This document shows positions 26,704-38,650 of a stretch of 64,000 nt of DNA, in pieces. This DNA comes from Callaeas wilsoni (taxonomy: Eukaryota > Chordata > Aves > Passeriformes > Callaeidae): positions 567,383 through 631,382 of the forward strand of contig VWPU01005228.1 of NCBI GenBank assembly GCA_013398955.1. The letters run 5' to 3'. The notes below the pieces were generated by a model. It searched no databases. It was not told the origin of the DNA and worked only from the letters and a program-made list of their open reading frames with translations. Each line of letters starts with the position of its first letter. Position 1 is the first letter of the stretch. Made by a program: the position numbers and the translations under genes.

Positions 26704-27820
26704 GTCCATTATTGACTTTCTGTATTATCTTCCAGGCTTTGCTAATTATGGTGCTACAGGGATGACTTCTGTGAGAAGCTACTAGAAGATTCCTCCATGC
26801 CCAGCAGAGCCAATGCCAGACAGTTCCAAGATAGACCAGCCACTGGCCAAGGCTGAGTCACTCAGGAATGACAACACCACCTCTGTGATTTAAGAAGGAA
26901 AAAAAGTTACTGCACAGAAGTAATTGCAGCCAGAGAAGGGCTAAGTGAGAATATGTGAGAGGAATTTCTATGCAGGCACCAAGGTCAGTGGGGAAGCAGG
27001 GGGAGAAAGTGGTCCTAGCACTGAAGCGGAGATCCTCTGCAGCCCATAGTGAAGACCATGGTGAAGCAGCTGTGCTCCTGCAGCCCATGGAGATCAATGA
27101 GGGTGCAGAGATCCACCTGAAGCCAATGGAGGAGACCCAACCCAGAGCAGGTGGATACCTGAACAAGGGCTGTGAACCAGTGGGAGGCCCATCCTGGAGC
27201 AGGTTCCTGTCAGGGACCTGCCGACCTGTGGGGAGAGAAGCCCATGCTGGAGGAGTTTTCTTAGTAGGACTTGTGACCCTGTAGAGGACCCACACTGGAA
27301 AAGGCTATGTCTGAAATGCTGCACCCCGTGGAAAAGCGACCCACATTGGAGCAGTTTGTGGAGAACTATTGCCCGTGGGATGGACTCACACCAGACAAAC
27401 TCGTGGAGGATTGTGTCTCATGGGACTGGCCCTATGCTGGAACAGAGGAACGGCGCTTCTCCCTGAGCAGAAGCAGCAGGAGCAACCTGTGATGAACTGA
27501 TTGTGACTCTCATTCCTTGTCTCCCTGCGCCACTGAGGGAGAGGAGGCAGAGCTTGGGAACGAGGTAGGGGTGGAGTGAAGATGTTTTTGACATTTATTT
27601 TACTTATTGTCCTGCTCTGATTTTTTTTGGTTATAAATTCAGTTAATATCCCCAAAGCATCTCTTTCACCCATTATAGTATTTGGTGAGTGATCTCTCCC
27701 TGTTCTTGTCTCAACTCATGAACCTTTTACTATATTTCCTCTCTCCTGTCCAGTCATGGAGGGGAGTGATAGAGCAACTTTGGTGGGTTTCTACAATCGA
27801 GCCAGGGTCAACCCACTACA
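26704..27820 (+). mobile_element. Solo endogenous retroviral LTR, type A, copy 2
   Basis: This is the same LTR family as 1-937, in the same orientation, and about 180 bases longer. Clear matches begin at 'gtgctacagggatgacttctgtgagaagct' (near 26750) and end at 'gccagggtcaacccactaca' (27820). The first 45 bases are only weakly similar, so the left end is approximate. The five bases before my chosen start, taaca (26699-26703), and those after the end, taacg (27821-27825), match at four positions and may be a decayed target-site duplication. The poly(A) hexamers of copy 1 are mutated here. No internal retroviral region follows. Open frames of up to 145 codons on both strands (26858-27324) come from the LTR's tandem units and are not genes. 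Confidence 0.85.
27123..27457 (+). repeat. Seven tandem ~48-base units inside LTR A copy 2
   Basis: Units starting near 27123, 27177, 27225, 27277, 27323, 27372 and 27417 share the pattern CCxGTGGxxxGxCCCACxCTGGAGCAGxTT followed by a spacer ending in a Gly/Asp-like 'ggactgtg'. They lie in the U3 side of the LTR, where direct repeats often act as enhancers; that role is inference. Copy 1 at 1-937 has about four such units. Confidence 0.65.
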
Positions 27821-29515
27821 TAACGCTAAGACAGATCATACCCTGTCTTTTCACTTAACCCCAGGCAAATTACCCGGGTCGAGGAGGAAAATGAGGGTAA
27901 TTTACATGACCAAAGCAAAGACCTTTTGCATTCATCAAACTGGAAGTGGGGAACCAATTATCCTTCCAGTTTCCATCACTAAAAAAAACACTCAACCTTG
28001 ACCACCTTCGCCTCACAAACTTACATCATCGGTGACTATCACTGTAGGCATTAACAATATCAGCTTTGTGGCATTGCACACTCACAGCTGATTTGGAATA
28101 CACTTAGTAAAGACTAACTGCTTTGAATAACACCATGGGTACTGTTAATGAATGTCTACTAAAGTTTGGTTTCAAATTTTAAAATTTGATTGATTCATCA
28201 CTTTTCTAAGTACTTTTATTACACAGATCTGTGATTCCTTAATTGTTATAAAAACATCTATATATACCCACACATGTAAGCGTAAGTACACTTATTTATG
28301 CTCAGATGCCAAATTTAACATTACTTTTTGGTAAGCTGATACTTTTTAATTTTTTTAATCAGTTTACTACTCTCCACATATTAAAACCAACTCACAAATA
28401 TTTTTGTAAAATCCCTCACTTCATTCTGCTTTGTGAAGTAAAAGATCGGAGTGACAAATTCTAATCAACAACATCCAGTTTTCTATCTTTTCATCAGTAT
28501 TTACAGTGATCTTTAATGTTTCTGTGCTTTCTATCTCAAGCATGGATTTTACAGCATCATTTGTTCCATATCTCTACTACACATGTTATCATATTAAAAA
28601 TGTTCTTAAGTGCTGCTGATTTCACAGTAAATGAGAAAAGGTTTCAAAATCTTGACAGGCTTGCCTGTCAGGTATAATACATTTACAAGAAAAGGCAAAT
28701 GTTATGGAAAAAATGATCTTTGAAATAAGTTTTCAGCATTGGGTTTATGAGAAGGTTTTCTTTGAGATGATCCTTACATTGAATTATAGGATTGGTAAAA
28801 CTAATCCATAATGAAACATTCTCCTTCCTGATAAGCTCTGTTTCAGTCCTAATTGGGAAAAGTGACAACGGATGACACAGAGCTATGCTTCCTTAGCAAA
28901 ATTAAAAACATGCACATTTTGAAAAGTTAGATAGATAAACTGTTATTTTCAGACAGAAAAAATTACAGGTTAAATGTACATGTGAACTTTATCAACTTTA
29001 AAATTTTTCTGTCTGAGAACACGGAAATGATTACAACAATGCTTATTGCGCTTTTTTTTTTTGGTGCTTCTCTCTCCTTTTTGTCTTTCATATGCATACA
29101 TAAATGCTCTTTTATACTGATAAAATTTGAGGCATCAGGAATTGTAAAACTTGTAAGTTGTAAATAAGTACAATTAAATAAACATACATTCTTCTCAAAA
29201 AGTACTATATAGAGTCTAATATATTGTGTGTTTTATTAAAACTAAAACATGTTTTTACTTCAGTTTAGCCATACAGTGCACAAAAATTGCCTTTCACATG
29301 AAATTAAATAAAAAAATAAAGAATTAAACTCTTCATATTAACAGGCATTCAGTTCTCAGGACTGAGCTAAATCTAATTCAAAGTAATCTACTTTCCTCAT
29401 CTCCTGTTTTATAGTGTAATTATAGGATTCTCCAAACCAATTGTTTTACTATTTTGGGTTGTTTTATCTGCCAATATACAAATAATTGTAATCATATGAG
29501 AGCTGATTGAGAGAG
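27821..29515. other. Non-coding stretch between LTR A2 and LTR C
   Basis: No gene or repeat family was recognised. The open frame at 27756-28001 starts in the LTR and is not convincing. Confidence 0.55.
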
Positions 29516-29662
29516 TGTGCCAGTTTGAACACAAATTTAGGAGGAAACAACCCGAAAAGGGCATCTCTCTCTCTCCTGCCTGCCAGGCAAGCAGGTCCTG
29601 GCAGCACCTCCCCCCATGAGTTCGGGAAAGTAATTTCTCGAATGAAAGTGACAAAAAACCTG

Positions 29663-29668
29663 TTTATT
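29663..29668 (-). promoter_or_regulatory. AATAAA poly(A) signal of LTR C
   Basis: The minus strand reads gttAAATAAAcaggtttttt; the hexamer lies about 85 bases downstream of the TATA box, consistent with a short R region. Confidence 0.6.
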
Positions 29669-29749
29669 TAACAAACAGAGTTCCCCCAGGCATGGGGCAG
29701 AAAAGGATATTGAAACCCCCTCCCGTCCACTCAATAGGAGACTGGTGGA

Positions 29750-29758
29750 TTTTATATA
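29750..29758 (-). promoter_or_regulatory. TATA box of LTR C
   Basis: The minus strand reads gacTATATAAAAtccacc, an intact TATA box about 390 bases from the minus-strand 5' end of the LTR. Confidence 0.65.
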
Positions 29759-30148
29759 GTCCCTTCTGTCTGTAAAACTGAGCTGCTCCCACAGTCCTAA
29801 GCCGGGCAGGGTCCAGCAGCCCCCCTGGAGAATCCCGCTGAGTGTCCTGGATATGATAAGCTGGTCTTGGACAAAGAAGCAAGCCGAGAACACTCCGAAA
29901 AGGAACAGAAGCCACTTAGGCGGGTCACAGTTCTTTTACAGTTGAAAGCCAAAGAGCTAGAGAGGAAAACTCTCTTCTCTCTACTCCTAGCTGGCAAAAA
30001 CTGCCAGCCCACAGAAGAATAAACATCTAACTGCAAGGTCAAGCAAGCTGCTTTGAAGAGCTCTCCTAGCTTCTCTCTCCCTTTGCACTTTAAAGGTACA
30101 AACTACTTTCTAGAGATCAAGCAGGCGATGGCGAATACAGTACTGTCA

Positions 30149-33100
30149 TAGAATCACCCCAAGATGAAGAGGTAGAGACCTCCAGCAAAACATTCATGAC
30201 TTACATTCACTAATTCTTTCTCTCACAGTCAGAAATGAATTATATGGAAACATCAAAGTTCACAACAGGAAGGCAGAACCCTAGTTTGATAGCATTCATA
30301 TTATCCCCAGAAGACATGCATGCAGTCATAAAAGAGACAAAATGAAAGAAATATCCTAGAAGGAACACTTTGGGTTTTGTTTGTTTTTTGTTTTTTTTTG
30401 TTTTTCCTCTCTCTGAATTGCACCAAAATTAGCATAACAAAAAGAAATATCTCAATTTGGCTAAAGTGTCTTTCAGGAAAAAAATGTCTTCAAAATTTTT
30501 TTAAAGTAGTTTTAAATACATATATTTGAACATTTACTTAGGTCTCTACCTGTTGGTGTTTGAATTCTGCAATATATTAATGGTTTAAAATATATGCAAT
30601 TTTTAACAACCACCGATTTTAAATTCAAGATTAGATTCAATATTAACAGCTGGGGCATTTTCTACTTAGCAACGAAATTAAGTACCTCTATGCTTGGCAA
30701 ACTGGAAAAATATCAGTGGAAAATTGTATTGTCTCTCTGCCAACATCTGGAATATAGAGATAACTTTCAGCTTTACACCATAATTCTTGCTCTGTTAAGA
30801 AAATGTACCTGGTCTCATGCATCTTCACCCAACAGGTCAGATATTTACCAGAATCATCTCCTTTCTTTTTTAAAAGTCTTCATATACTATTATGATTTAA
30901 TTGCAGAGAAAACAATCTTGATTGTGAGTATAATTGAAAACAGCCCTTGAAGCTGCAATATTGATGACCCCTAGAGTACTACACAATTTGAAACGCTAAG
31001 GTAAGTGTAGGGGTAAGGTGGGATATTATGTTACTTTTGCTCCAATTTCAGTGGTGTTGCTGTGTTTTTCAAAGTATGATGTGCTGTGTATTTCTTGGTG
31101 ATTCAGAAATGCACAAATGATGGTGTCCAAATAATTTATTTTTTCTTTAATAACACTGATATCAATATTTGAGCTATTCACTGCAGACTTCCTTCCTAAC
31201 CAAAACAGAAATAAGCATTTTTTTAATGATGTAAGCCAAAACTATTTTAGACTTCTGCATATGGATGAGATGAATCATTACCTAAAAAATAGCTATTGCT
31301 TTTAAGTATAAAGAAATTATCCCAAATACAAATACCTAAAATTGTGAAAGATTAAGCTCTGCCAAACTATCAGGTAATGGAAAAATCACTCATATAGTTT
31401 TATGATATAACTTTTTTTTTAAGACAATGAATTTTTCATCTTTTGAGAACTACTGATATATATATCAAAAAACCAACCTGTTTTCTAATAATATGTGCTG
31501 CATTTAAACTCTTAGTAGTTCATATATTTGATCATCTTGCTTATAAACTTCATTCCTTAAACCATCAAACACTTTAAAGAGACAAGGTATTATTGAATTC
31601 AGCTGCACATAAAATAAATCCTTAAGAGATCTTCAAATATTTTCTTAATTTTCAATTTTCTTTTAGGTTTTCTATTCTTTATATATTAATTTCTCTAGAT
31701 CTGTATCACTATCTCATATCATATATATATAGTAAATTTTCTGTTGTTCAAGGAGGTTTTTATGTTTTGTGCTCACCCATTTTCATTTCCACAGTATCTG
31801 AGGTAATTTCCAAGCTGATTAGGTAAGTTCATACATATCTAAAACATAATGTACTACCCCCAGCCTTCAGGGAATAAGTAAACCTACAAAAATATTTTCT
31901 TGCAATAAAATTTTAATGAAAGTTTATCACTGGGAAATTTTTTAAAAAAGATTAAAAATTTAAAAGAGCATTTTTTCACCAATGCCTGCATTTTTGTTGT
32001 ATTTTATGCCTTGTTTTTACCTTTTCTTCCTCATAGCCTACAGCAAGGCATAAAATTCAATGAGATATTTTTAAAAAAGTTAGTATGCTGTGAAGACTGC
32101 AATGGTTCAAAAGACTATATGAGTTCTTTCACCTCCAAGTCATGGGATAGAATGAAGCAGAGGCTGATAAGGGACTGAAAGGTCACCATTTGGCAGCTGG
32201 TCTAAAGGTGCGGTGTAAGTCACCAGCAGAAATCAAATCCCAGTGGACAAGCAGCTATAACACAAAAATCATCAAAACACCTGGTGTTCATTGGCAATCT
32301 CTGATAACAGAATAAAGATTGACATAAAGAGGTAATTGCAGTCTCATCTTCAGGTGCAGCCCCCATGGACTAGAGTTGGGATGCACGAGTTAATATCAGT
32401 GGATAACTGACTGCAGATGTATCTGCTTGTGGCAATAAAAAAAAAATTGTATGGCTGTCACAAGCTAATATGCTTTCAAAAATATTTTCTAAAGGAATAA
32501 TGACTTCCCCTTTAAAAAATAATTCTATTATTCTCTGCAAAAGGTAAACATTGGCATTGGCATAAGTTTTATGATCACCGTACTCCTTTCTTTCTTTTGT
32601 ACTCAGGTAGATGCAGGGATGTATTTGAATGGAAATCTTTGTAATTCAGTATTACATTGTGCTAAAGCTAGTGTGTGAAATACAATTCTAAAGGGATGTT
32701 CTTTAAGTATACTTGCAGGTTTGTCCTTGAATAGTTGATTGGCCCTGAACTGTTCTTGTTTTTCCTACTAGTTGCTGTCTTTAATTCCGTCTCAATTTTG
32801 ACTGTCTTCTTTGTTTCTGTTCCTCATTCTCTCCATTGATTCTGCTTCCACTGATTATTTTTAAGACTTGGGTGACTTACTTTCCTCCTTAATACGTAGA
32901 TTTCTGGTGCAGCTTAGATTGCCGGTTAATAAACACACAGTGGTTAATAAAAGGGAGGGAAAAAAGGACAGTGTCTGAAGAATTCCTGTTGACAGTAGTC
33001 CTTACAGACATCTTCTGGCTTCCAGTAACACATGCTTCCTCAGAGGCTGTATTTTGAGTTTTCACGCACATTTCAGAGAGAATCATTAAGTGCTCCATTT

Positions 33101-34072
33101 AATCTGAGATTTCCTGTGCACATATAAAATTAAGACATTGTGAGATTACATATCAAGGTATTATGAACACGCATGAAAAACAGAATTATGTTCCTTGCAC
33201 ACTTTATCTAAAGACTCCTCATCAACTTCATACAAGCATATTTTTTATCATGTAGTGTTTTAAACTGAAATGCCTGAAAGAGGCTCTCTTTTTGCTCCAT
33301 TTTTCCTCTTAATGTCTTATTCATTAAGGATAGCATAAAAAAGGTTTCACCATTTATTAGTGTATTATGATGAATAAGGTAAAAGAAATATCTATGAATT
33401 TAGAGATTTTTTTACTACTTACATTTGCCATCTATCCTGGTTTTGGGATTTCTCCTTGTACTCTCATCAGAGATTTTCAAGACTAAAAAGCCTTCTTTCT
33501 TCAGGAAATAATTTCTGTTGTTCTGTCAGAGTTCTTTGATTTTTTTAAGTGTTGGCATCTTCTGTTACCTGGTAACTTCTAATCAAGCTGAGGATATAGA
33601 AAGAGCACTGAGACCAATATCTCTTCTGGCATTTCTTGTCTCATTTATTCAACACTAAATGAAAATATGTTTCCCTAGATAGATGGTTTATTTTTCATTT
33701 CCTCTTGCTTAAAATATATCTTCACTACAAAACCCTCTTTGAACCTAGAAAAATGTTAATTACAAGAAGATAACCTCTGACATGCAACTTGACTAGAATA
33801 ATATACATTTGCATGTGAACAGTTTTATTCCCAAAGAGTATGTTTCATGTCTTTGCTCACAGAGTCTGGCAGAATGTAATTTGCAGGTGGTCTGAACCAT
33901 AAATCTATTCCTTCTTATGAATCATTTTCTTATTACTTAAAATTCTAATATATTCCATCTAATCTGTGTAACTTCTTATAATGTCTGGTCTTCCAAGACC
34001 ACAGAGTTAAATGCTTGAGTGTAATACAGCAGGAACAACCAGATATTTTGGAAATGGATGTAAAATTTGATA
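30149..34072. other. AT-rich non-coding stretch
   Basis: No gene was recognised. A (TTTG)n-like T-rich tract lies at 30371-30406. The interval 32090-32450 has more even base composition, and its AATAAA (near 32437) runs directly into A; it could be an old retrocopy tail, but no family is recognisable. The 118-codon frame at 30594-30950 has no recognisable domain. Confidence 0.5.
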
Positions 34073-34135
34073 TCTGGATCTGAGCTTCAGCTCTACCACA
34101 TATTTCTTTCATGATTGGAAAATCACTTATAATAC
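34073..34135 (+). repeat. Possible MIR-type SINE relic
   Basis: The text 'ctggatctgagcttcagctctaccacatatttctttcatgattggaaaatcactta' follows the MIR core order (CTGGATTTGAATCCCAGCTCTGCCAC, TGTGACCTTGGGCAAATCACTTA). It is diverged and the match was made by eye. Confidence 0.35.
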
Positions 34136-34660
34136 AACTTTAAAGTATATTTTGATCCTAACATCCACTAATATCACCCAAGTGAAGTAATGTGTGAAAA
34201 ACAGAGAGAATTAAGAGTGAGAACGAATAGTGAATTTTTTTGTTAAAGAAAATATGCTACCCAGGTTATGTGTCAGGCTTTGATTCTAGCGTAGACCAGA
34301 AAAAAGCAGCCATAGTAATTAAGATAATTCTTGGGAATCAACACATTCAGATGGCCCTTTTGGCAAATTTTTGTGGTTTCAAACACTAGTAATTAAAATT
34401 GTAGATTTAGTAACCCCTAGAAATATGTAATGGGTTAAAACATTTAAATACTATTTTCTATTTCAGCAATTATATTCAGAGAAGGTGTCATGTAGGTACA
34501 TGAAAAAAAACGTCATTCAGATAACAACCTCAGAAAAATTTTAATTCACAGCCAAAACCACTGGCCAAAACTATCAGCTCCAATAGTATTTACACTGTGC
34601 CTGTTGGGAATATCATTACTACATGGATCAAGATAATATCCCAAAGTGAGCACTCACAAT

Positions 34661-34792
34661 GGAATCACAGAATATTCTGAGTGGTAAAGGACCAACAAGG
34701 ATCATCTCTTAAGTGAGTGGCCCATACTGGAATCAAAACCACAGCCTTGGCATTACCAGCACCATGCTCTAACCATCGGAGCTAATCTCAGG
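34661..34792 (-). mobile_element. tRNA-Ile-derived SINE with CR1 tail (TguSINE1-like)
   Basis: On the minus strand the element begins with a tRNA-like head: TTAGCTCcgatGGTTAGAGC (D arm, A box), then ATGGTGctggtaaTGCCAAGG (anticodon arm), then GGTTTTGATTCC and GTATGGGCC (T arm, B box and acceptor strand). This order and wording is tRNA-Ile. The anticodon loop now reads CTGGTAA, so it cannot be a normal Ile tRNA, and the 5' acceptor strand no longer pairs. Directly after the tRNA part comes a CR1 tail, 'gatgatccttgttggtcc...ctcagaatattctgtgattcc', which matches the 3' end of the CR1 copy at 50950-51386. A tRNA-Ile head on a CR1 tail is the structure of the songbird SINE TguSINE1, moved by CR1 machinery. 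At about 130 bases it appears full length. Decayed A and B boxes suggest it is no longer transcribed. Confidence 0.85.
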
Positions 34793-36319
34793 AGATTTCA
34801 CACATGGAAGATTCTTATTGAGAGGTAGCAGCAGATCATGCCACTCCACCCAAAAGCTGAAGGATCACTCAGGGACATCAAGAGAAGAACACTCACATTA
34901 GGTTGATGTGAGGCATTCAGTGCCAAGAGGTCTCTGTGGGTGCCATCCAAGTGCCCAGGGAAGGCTTCCCCTCACAGACCCACCATTCCCAGGGAAAATA
35001 TTTCAGTCACTGTATTTAGTGGAGATAAAAGCAGAGGTATCTTTCAAAAGACCCAGTTAACAACTACTCAACCATTATGCCAGATGTCTGCAGTAGAATT
35101 CCCAAAGCCATGTAGAAAACTTACTTATTTTATGCTATCTTTACTAGACTGATATTCAGACTAATTTTGTTTAGAAAATCTTAAAACGAACTTGAAACCA
35201 ATTATTGGCTTCATGACACTTTAGCATGGAACTTGGTCATCCCCCAGCTTCCACAGATTGTTCTATTTAATTTTATTCCAGAAAAAAAAGATTGAAAATA
35301 TAGTTAAAATATTTAAGTATATTAAAATGTTAGCATGGAATATTCTCTTGAAATTCTCAGGAAATCTGTTCTGGAAAGCTCTCAGGAGCAAGATGCACTT
35401 TTGTGCTATCATATATTGTATTAATGGAATATATAGAAAAAGATACTTCAACTGCAATAGAAATGAAACTTGACTTGAAATTTGACTTTAATAGAAATTT
35501 TATTTAAAGTTAGCTTACCACAAAACCAATTTCATAGGACTTCAAATTCTAAACATTAATAAAATGAATAAAATTATTAAAATCTACTCATCAAGAATGA
35601 AAATATATTCATAGATGATCTAAACATACCCTCATTCTCCAGTCATTAATTTTATTTTCATGAAAAGTACTTTCACAATTTTTCTATTTTCACCTCATTG
35701 AAAACCTAAAAAAAATCACAAAGTTCCAGTCACACCTTTTGTGTCTTAGAATGCATTACTCTTCTTTTCAAAGTTATTAAGTTCGCAATATTTTTATTCA
35801 CCTAAAAAATGTTAATGTACTAAATAAATACTGAAATTCTAATGGTTAATGTTTTCTAACAGTACTTAAAATCTCAATAAAAAAGAAGAAACAAAACAGA
35901 AAGCAATCTACCAAAAAATAAAAAAGGATCTGAAACTTCTAATTAACATGAGTTAGTTTCACTGGCAAGTAAGGCAAAAAACTAGGGAATTTGTTAAGTC
36001 AATGATGATATTGTTCATTATAACTAGAGCAGTTAGGAAAAAACTGGCAGTTCATGACTGCTTTTTCTAATTTAAATTTTCATATTTTCATTCTTCTTTA
36101 ATTTTACTTCAATATGGTAAAGCCTGGCATGCTCAAAACTTTCACACTATTCTGGAAACAGTCTGTACGAGATATAAAAGTAATGATCCAAACTGAAAGA
36201 AGTATCTGTTAAATGAGGACATAAGTCGAGCCAAAGTACATTATTACTACCCTGTATATATTATATGCTGAAAAGGTCAAGTTACTCCAAAGTACTGGCA
36301 TAGATAGGAAGTCTGGATT

Positions 36320-36337
36320 CTTTTTTTTTTTTTTTTT
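36320..36337. repeat. Poly(T) run
   Basis: Seventeen to eighteen T in a row, followed by 'cttcttgg'. No recognisable retrocopy adjoins it on either side. Confidence 0.9.
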
Positions 36338-37031
36338 CTTCTTGGTCATCTGGCTAATTTTAGGTAAACTTAATATGAAATGGCCCACTTAGCCTACTAT
36401 TCGGTCTACGGAAGTATTGAAAAGAGACACTAAGGAAGGTATTTAAAAGCACTTGACTTCATAGAATAGTTTTAAATTACTTCTAAACTTGTTTAACTCA
36501 TAGTGGTAGCCATGGAAAATCTTTGTGCAGATACAGAATATTAAGAGCATATTGAAAAGAAGCTGAGGTTGAGGCAGAAGCTCTGCAAATTAGAAAATAG
36601 GGCAATTATGCAGCCTTGTCAAATATAAAAATCCTGAGATGACCCATCCTGTGTTGCCCATGTATGTTTAGAAGTCAGTGAGGATTAACACACAGACATT
36701 AACTCTCTGAAAGTGTGTAGCCCTGAGGAGAGCAAGAGAGAGAGAAAGCAAGAAGAGCTAGCTGACGAGATTGCAATTGCCCCACTCTAAAATCAGCACC
36801 TACCTTGTGATTTATTCCATCTTGTCAGTTAGTGAGAAAGTGTCATAAACACCAATGTGAAGTTTCAAATGGCTTACAGGTTGTTTTTGTCTGCTTGTAT
36901 GGTAACATGTAGTAAACGGGGGGAAAAATTAATCTATTATTATTCTGCTTTCTGCAGTTGTCTTGATTCCAAAAAGCAACAGTTTTTCTTCCTGTAGTAG
37001 TTTGCCTTTACCAATACTGAATTTCCTTTCT

Positions 37032-37090
37032 AAATCATAAAATCATAGAATAGTTTGGTTTTGAAGGGACTTTTGTCACAATCCACTCGG
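37032..37090 (-). mobile_element. CR1 LINE 3' tail scrap
   Basis: The plus strand reads 'aaatcataaaatcatagaatagtttggttttgaagggacttttgtcacaatccac', the reverse complement of a CR1 3' end, including two copies of the terminal octamer (AATCATAG/AATCATAA). Only about 60 bases are recognisable. Confidence 0.7.
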
Positions 37091-37428
37091 TAGAGGGTTC
37101 ATTATAAATTCTTATCAGGCTGAACAATGACACCAGTCCATGAGTCAGGGAATTCCTATGATCTTCATATACAGTCACTTTAACTCCAGCAAACAGCCCA
37201 CTGTTTAGTCTCAGGCTGACAAGTCCTTAATTTTTACAACATACTTCAACAAGTCCCTGCTCCTCACAACAAATCTCAATACAAAGTAAGGGGTGGTATA
37301 TGACAGCTGCACTTTGCCAAGACAAAAATGAGAGAAATGAAGGCAGAAAAAGGAGAATACAAGAAAGAGGATCACCAGTCCTTAGATCCTGTGTTGGTCC
37401 TGCTGCATAAATGGTCCAGATCTTGGGT

Positions 37429-37475
37429 AAAAAAAGAAAAAAAGAGAGAGGGAGAGGGGAAAAAAGGAGGTGAGA
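37429..37475. repeat. Purine-rich tract
   Basis: About 45 bases of A and G (aaaaaaagaaaaaaagagagagggagaggggaaaaaagg), an imperfect low-complexity run. Confidence 0.8.
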
Positions 37476-38610
37476 GGAATTGACCCACTTTATTATCTCA
37501 CTATTGCCAGGGTTAAGGGTTGATGGGGTTTTTGTTGGATTTTTGGCTTTTTTTTTCCCAGCTAATTTATGAATACAGTAAAAGCTCCCAGCAGAAAATA
37601 CTCAAGTAACATTTCTAATATGAAAGCTGGTCATTTATCCTTAGCTTTAACTTCCAATCTTTCCACCATAAGACTATTTCGTAACATTTTTTTCTCCTTA
37701 AAAGACTTTATGACTAAAGACCTCCTAAAAACATTGCCAGTTTTTGTTTTCAAGCACATTAGATTAATTTATCTGCATAAACATTTCTTAAGCAAACTAT
37801 AATAGATTTGTTGATGAATCTGACCCAAATAGGATTAGATTTAACAAGCAGCCTAGTTTTTCTTTTAAGATGTATACCAGAAGATGGCCATCTCTGTGTT
37901 TATCAGAATACAGAAAAATGACTAGACTGTAGTGACTCTCTGGTGAAAACTCAAATTTGCTGATTTGAAAAGCTCAAGTTAGCATGGCAATAATGTATAG
38001 ATAACCGTCTGCTTACTTAGATCAATTCAGGGAGCTTCACTACGACCCATCTAATCAGATTGGAATGTAAGAATCTGTAAACTTTATATCAGAGTCTGGG
38101 TTTCAGAAGCAGACAGTCAGGATCAAATTCTAACGTCAGATAAGCAATATCCACATACTAGATCAATAGTACCTATATACCTGCATCCGAGTTGAAATTT
38201 AAATCTTTTGAAGCAAGAAATACTGTTGCATAAATCATGAAGTTGACATTCTGTAAAATCTCCCAGTGGCTGTGATACACTCTGTGCTAGAATAAGGACT
38301 TCAAAATTTGGCTTGCTGCGAGGTTAAAACAGACCGCTCATAGTCACAGAAGCCAGGACAGTAATATCCTAGAAGCCAAGCATATTGCATTAGCAATGAG
38401 CAAATTCATAATGGCTTATTCTTTACAGAAGCAAATGCTAATAGACATTGACTTTCTGGAACAAGTTTCAATGGATGAAGTCATGCAAAAGCTTAATTCT
38501 GTTAATTTGTTAAACCGCAGAATGATAAATATATCTTAAGTGTTTTCTTAATCACCAAGGAACTCAAGTTCCTCAGACAATGTGAGCCTTGCAATTTTTC
38601 TAGTGTCAAT

Positions 38611-38650
38611 CAAAAACAAACAAACAAAACAAAAAAAGGCAAACAAACCC
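38611..38650. repeat. (CAAA)n-like tract
   Basis: caaaaacaaacaaacaaaacaaaaaaaggcaaacaaaccc; an imperfect tetranucleotide tract. Confidence 0.8.

Larger units (their letters stand above)
29516..30148 (-). mobile_element. Endogenous retroviral LTR, type C
   Basis: The plus strand begins TGTGCCAGTTTGAACACAAATT and ends near ...GTACTGTCA. The block is clearly richer in G and C than the flanks. Sense strand is minus: reading that way there is a TATA box (29750-29758), then about 85 bases later an AATAAA (29663-29668), then a U5-like end, which is the order of an LTR. The right boundary is uncertain by about 15 bases (an alternative CA end is at 30161), and I see no clean target duplication. The structure resembles betaretrovirus-like (ERVK) LTRs of songbirds, but the family name is not certain. 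Four overlapping minus-strand frames of 81-118 codons lie within it and are LTR sequence. Confidence 0.75.

Noticed and set aside
26858..27324. Overlapping open frames of 76-145 codons on both strands
   Set aside because: They lie within LTR A copy 2 and arise from its GC-rich tandem units; frames are open on both strands at once, which is typical of such repeats.
29409..30042. Four overlapping minus-strand frames of 81-118 codons
   Set aside because: All but the end of one lie inside LTR C, which has its own TATA box and poly(A) signal; none shows a protein domain.
34720..34792. A tRNA-Ile gene on the minus strand
   Set aside because: The tRNA-like part is joined to a CR1 tail, its anticodon loop no longer reads as an Ile anticodon and the acceptor stem does not pair. 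It is the head of a SINE.
37090..37530. Possible unrecognised LTR next to a CR1 tail scrap
   Set aside because: Composition is less AT-rich and there is a purine tract, but I found no clear termini, TATA box with poly(A) signal in order, or second copy in the window.
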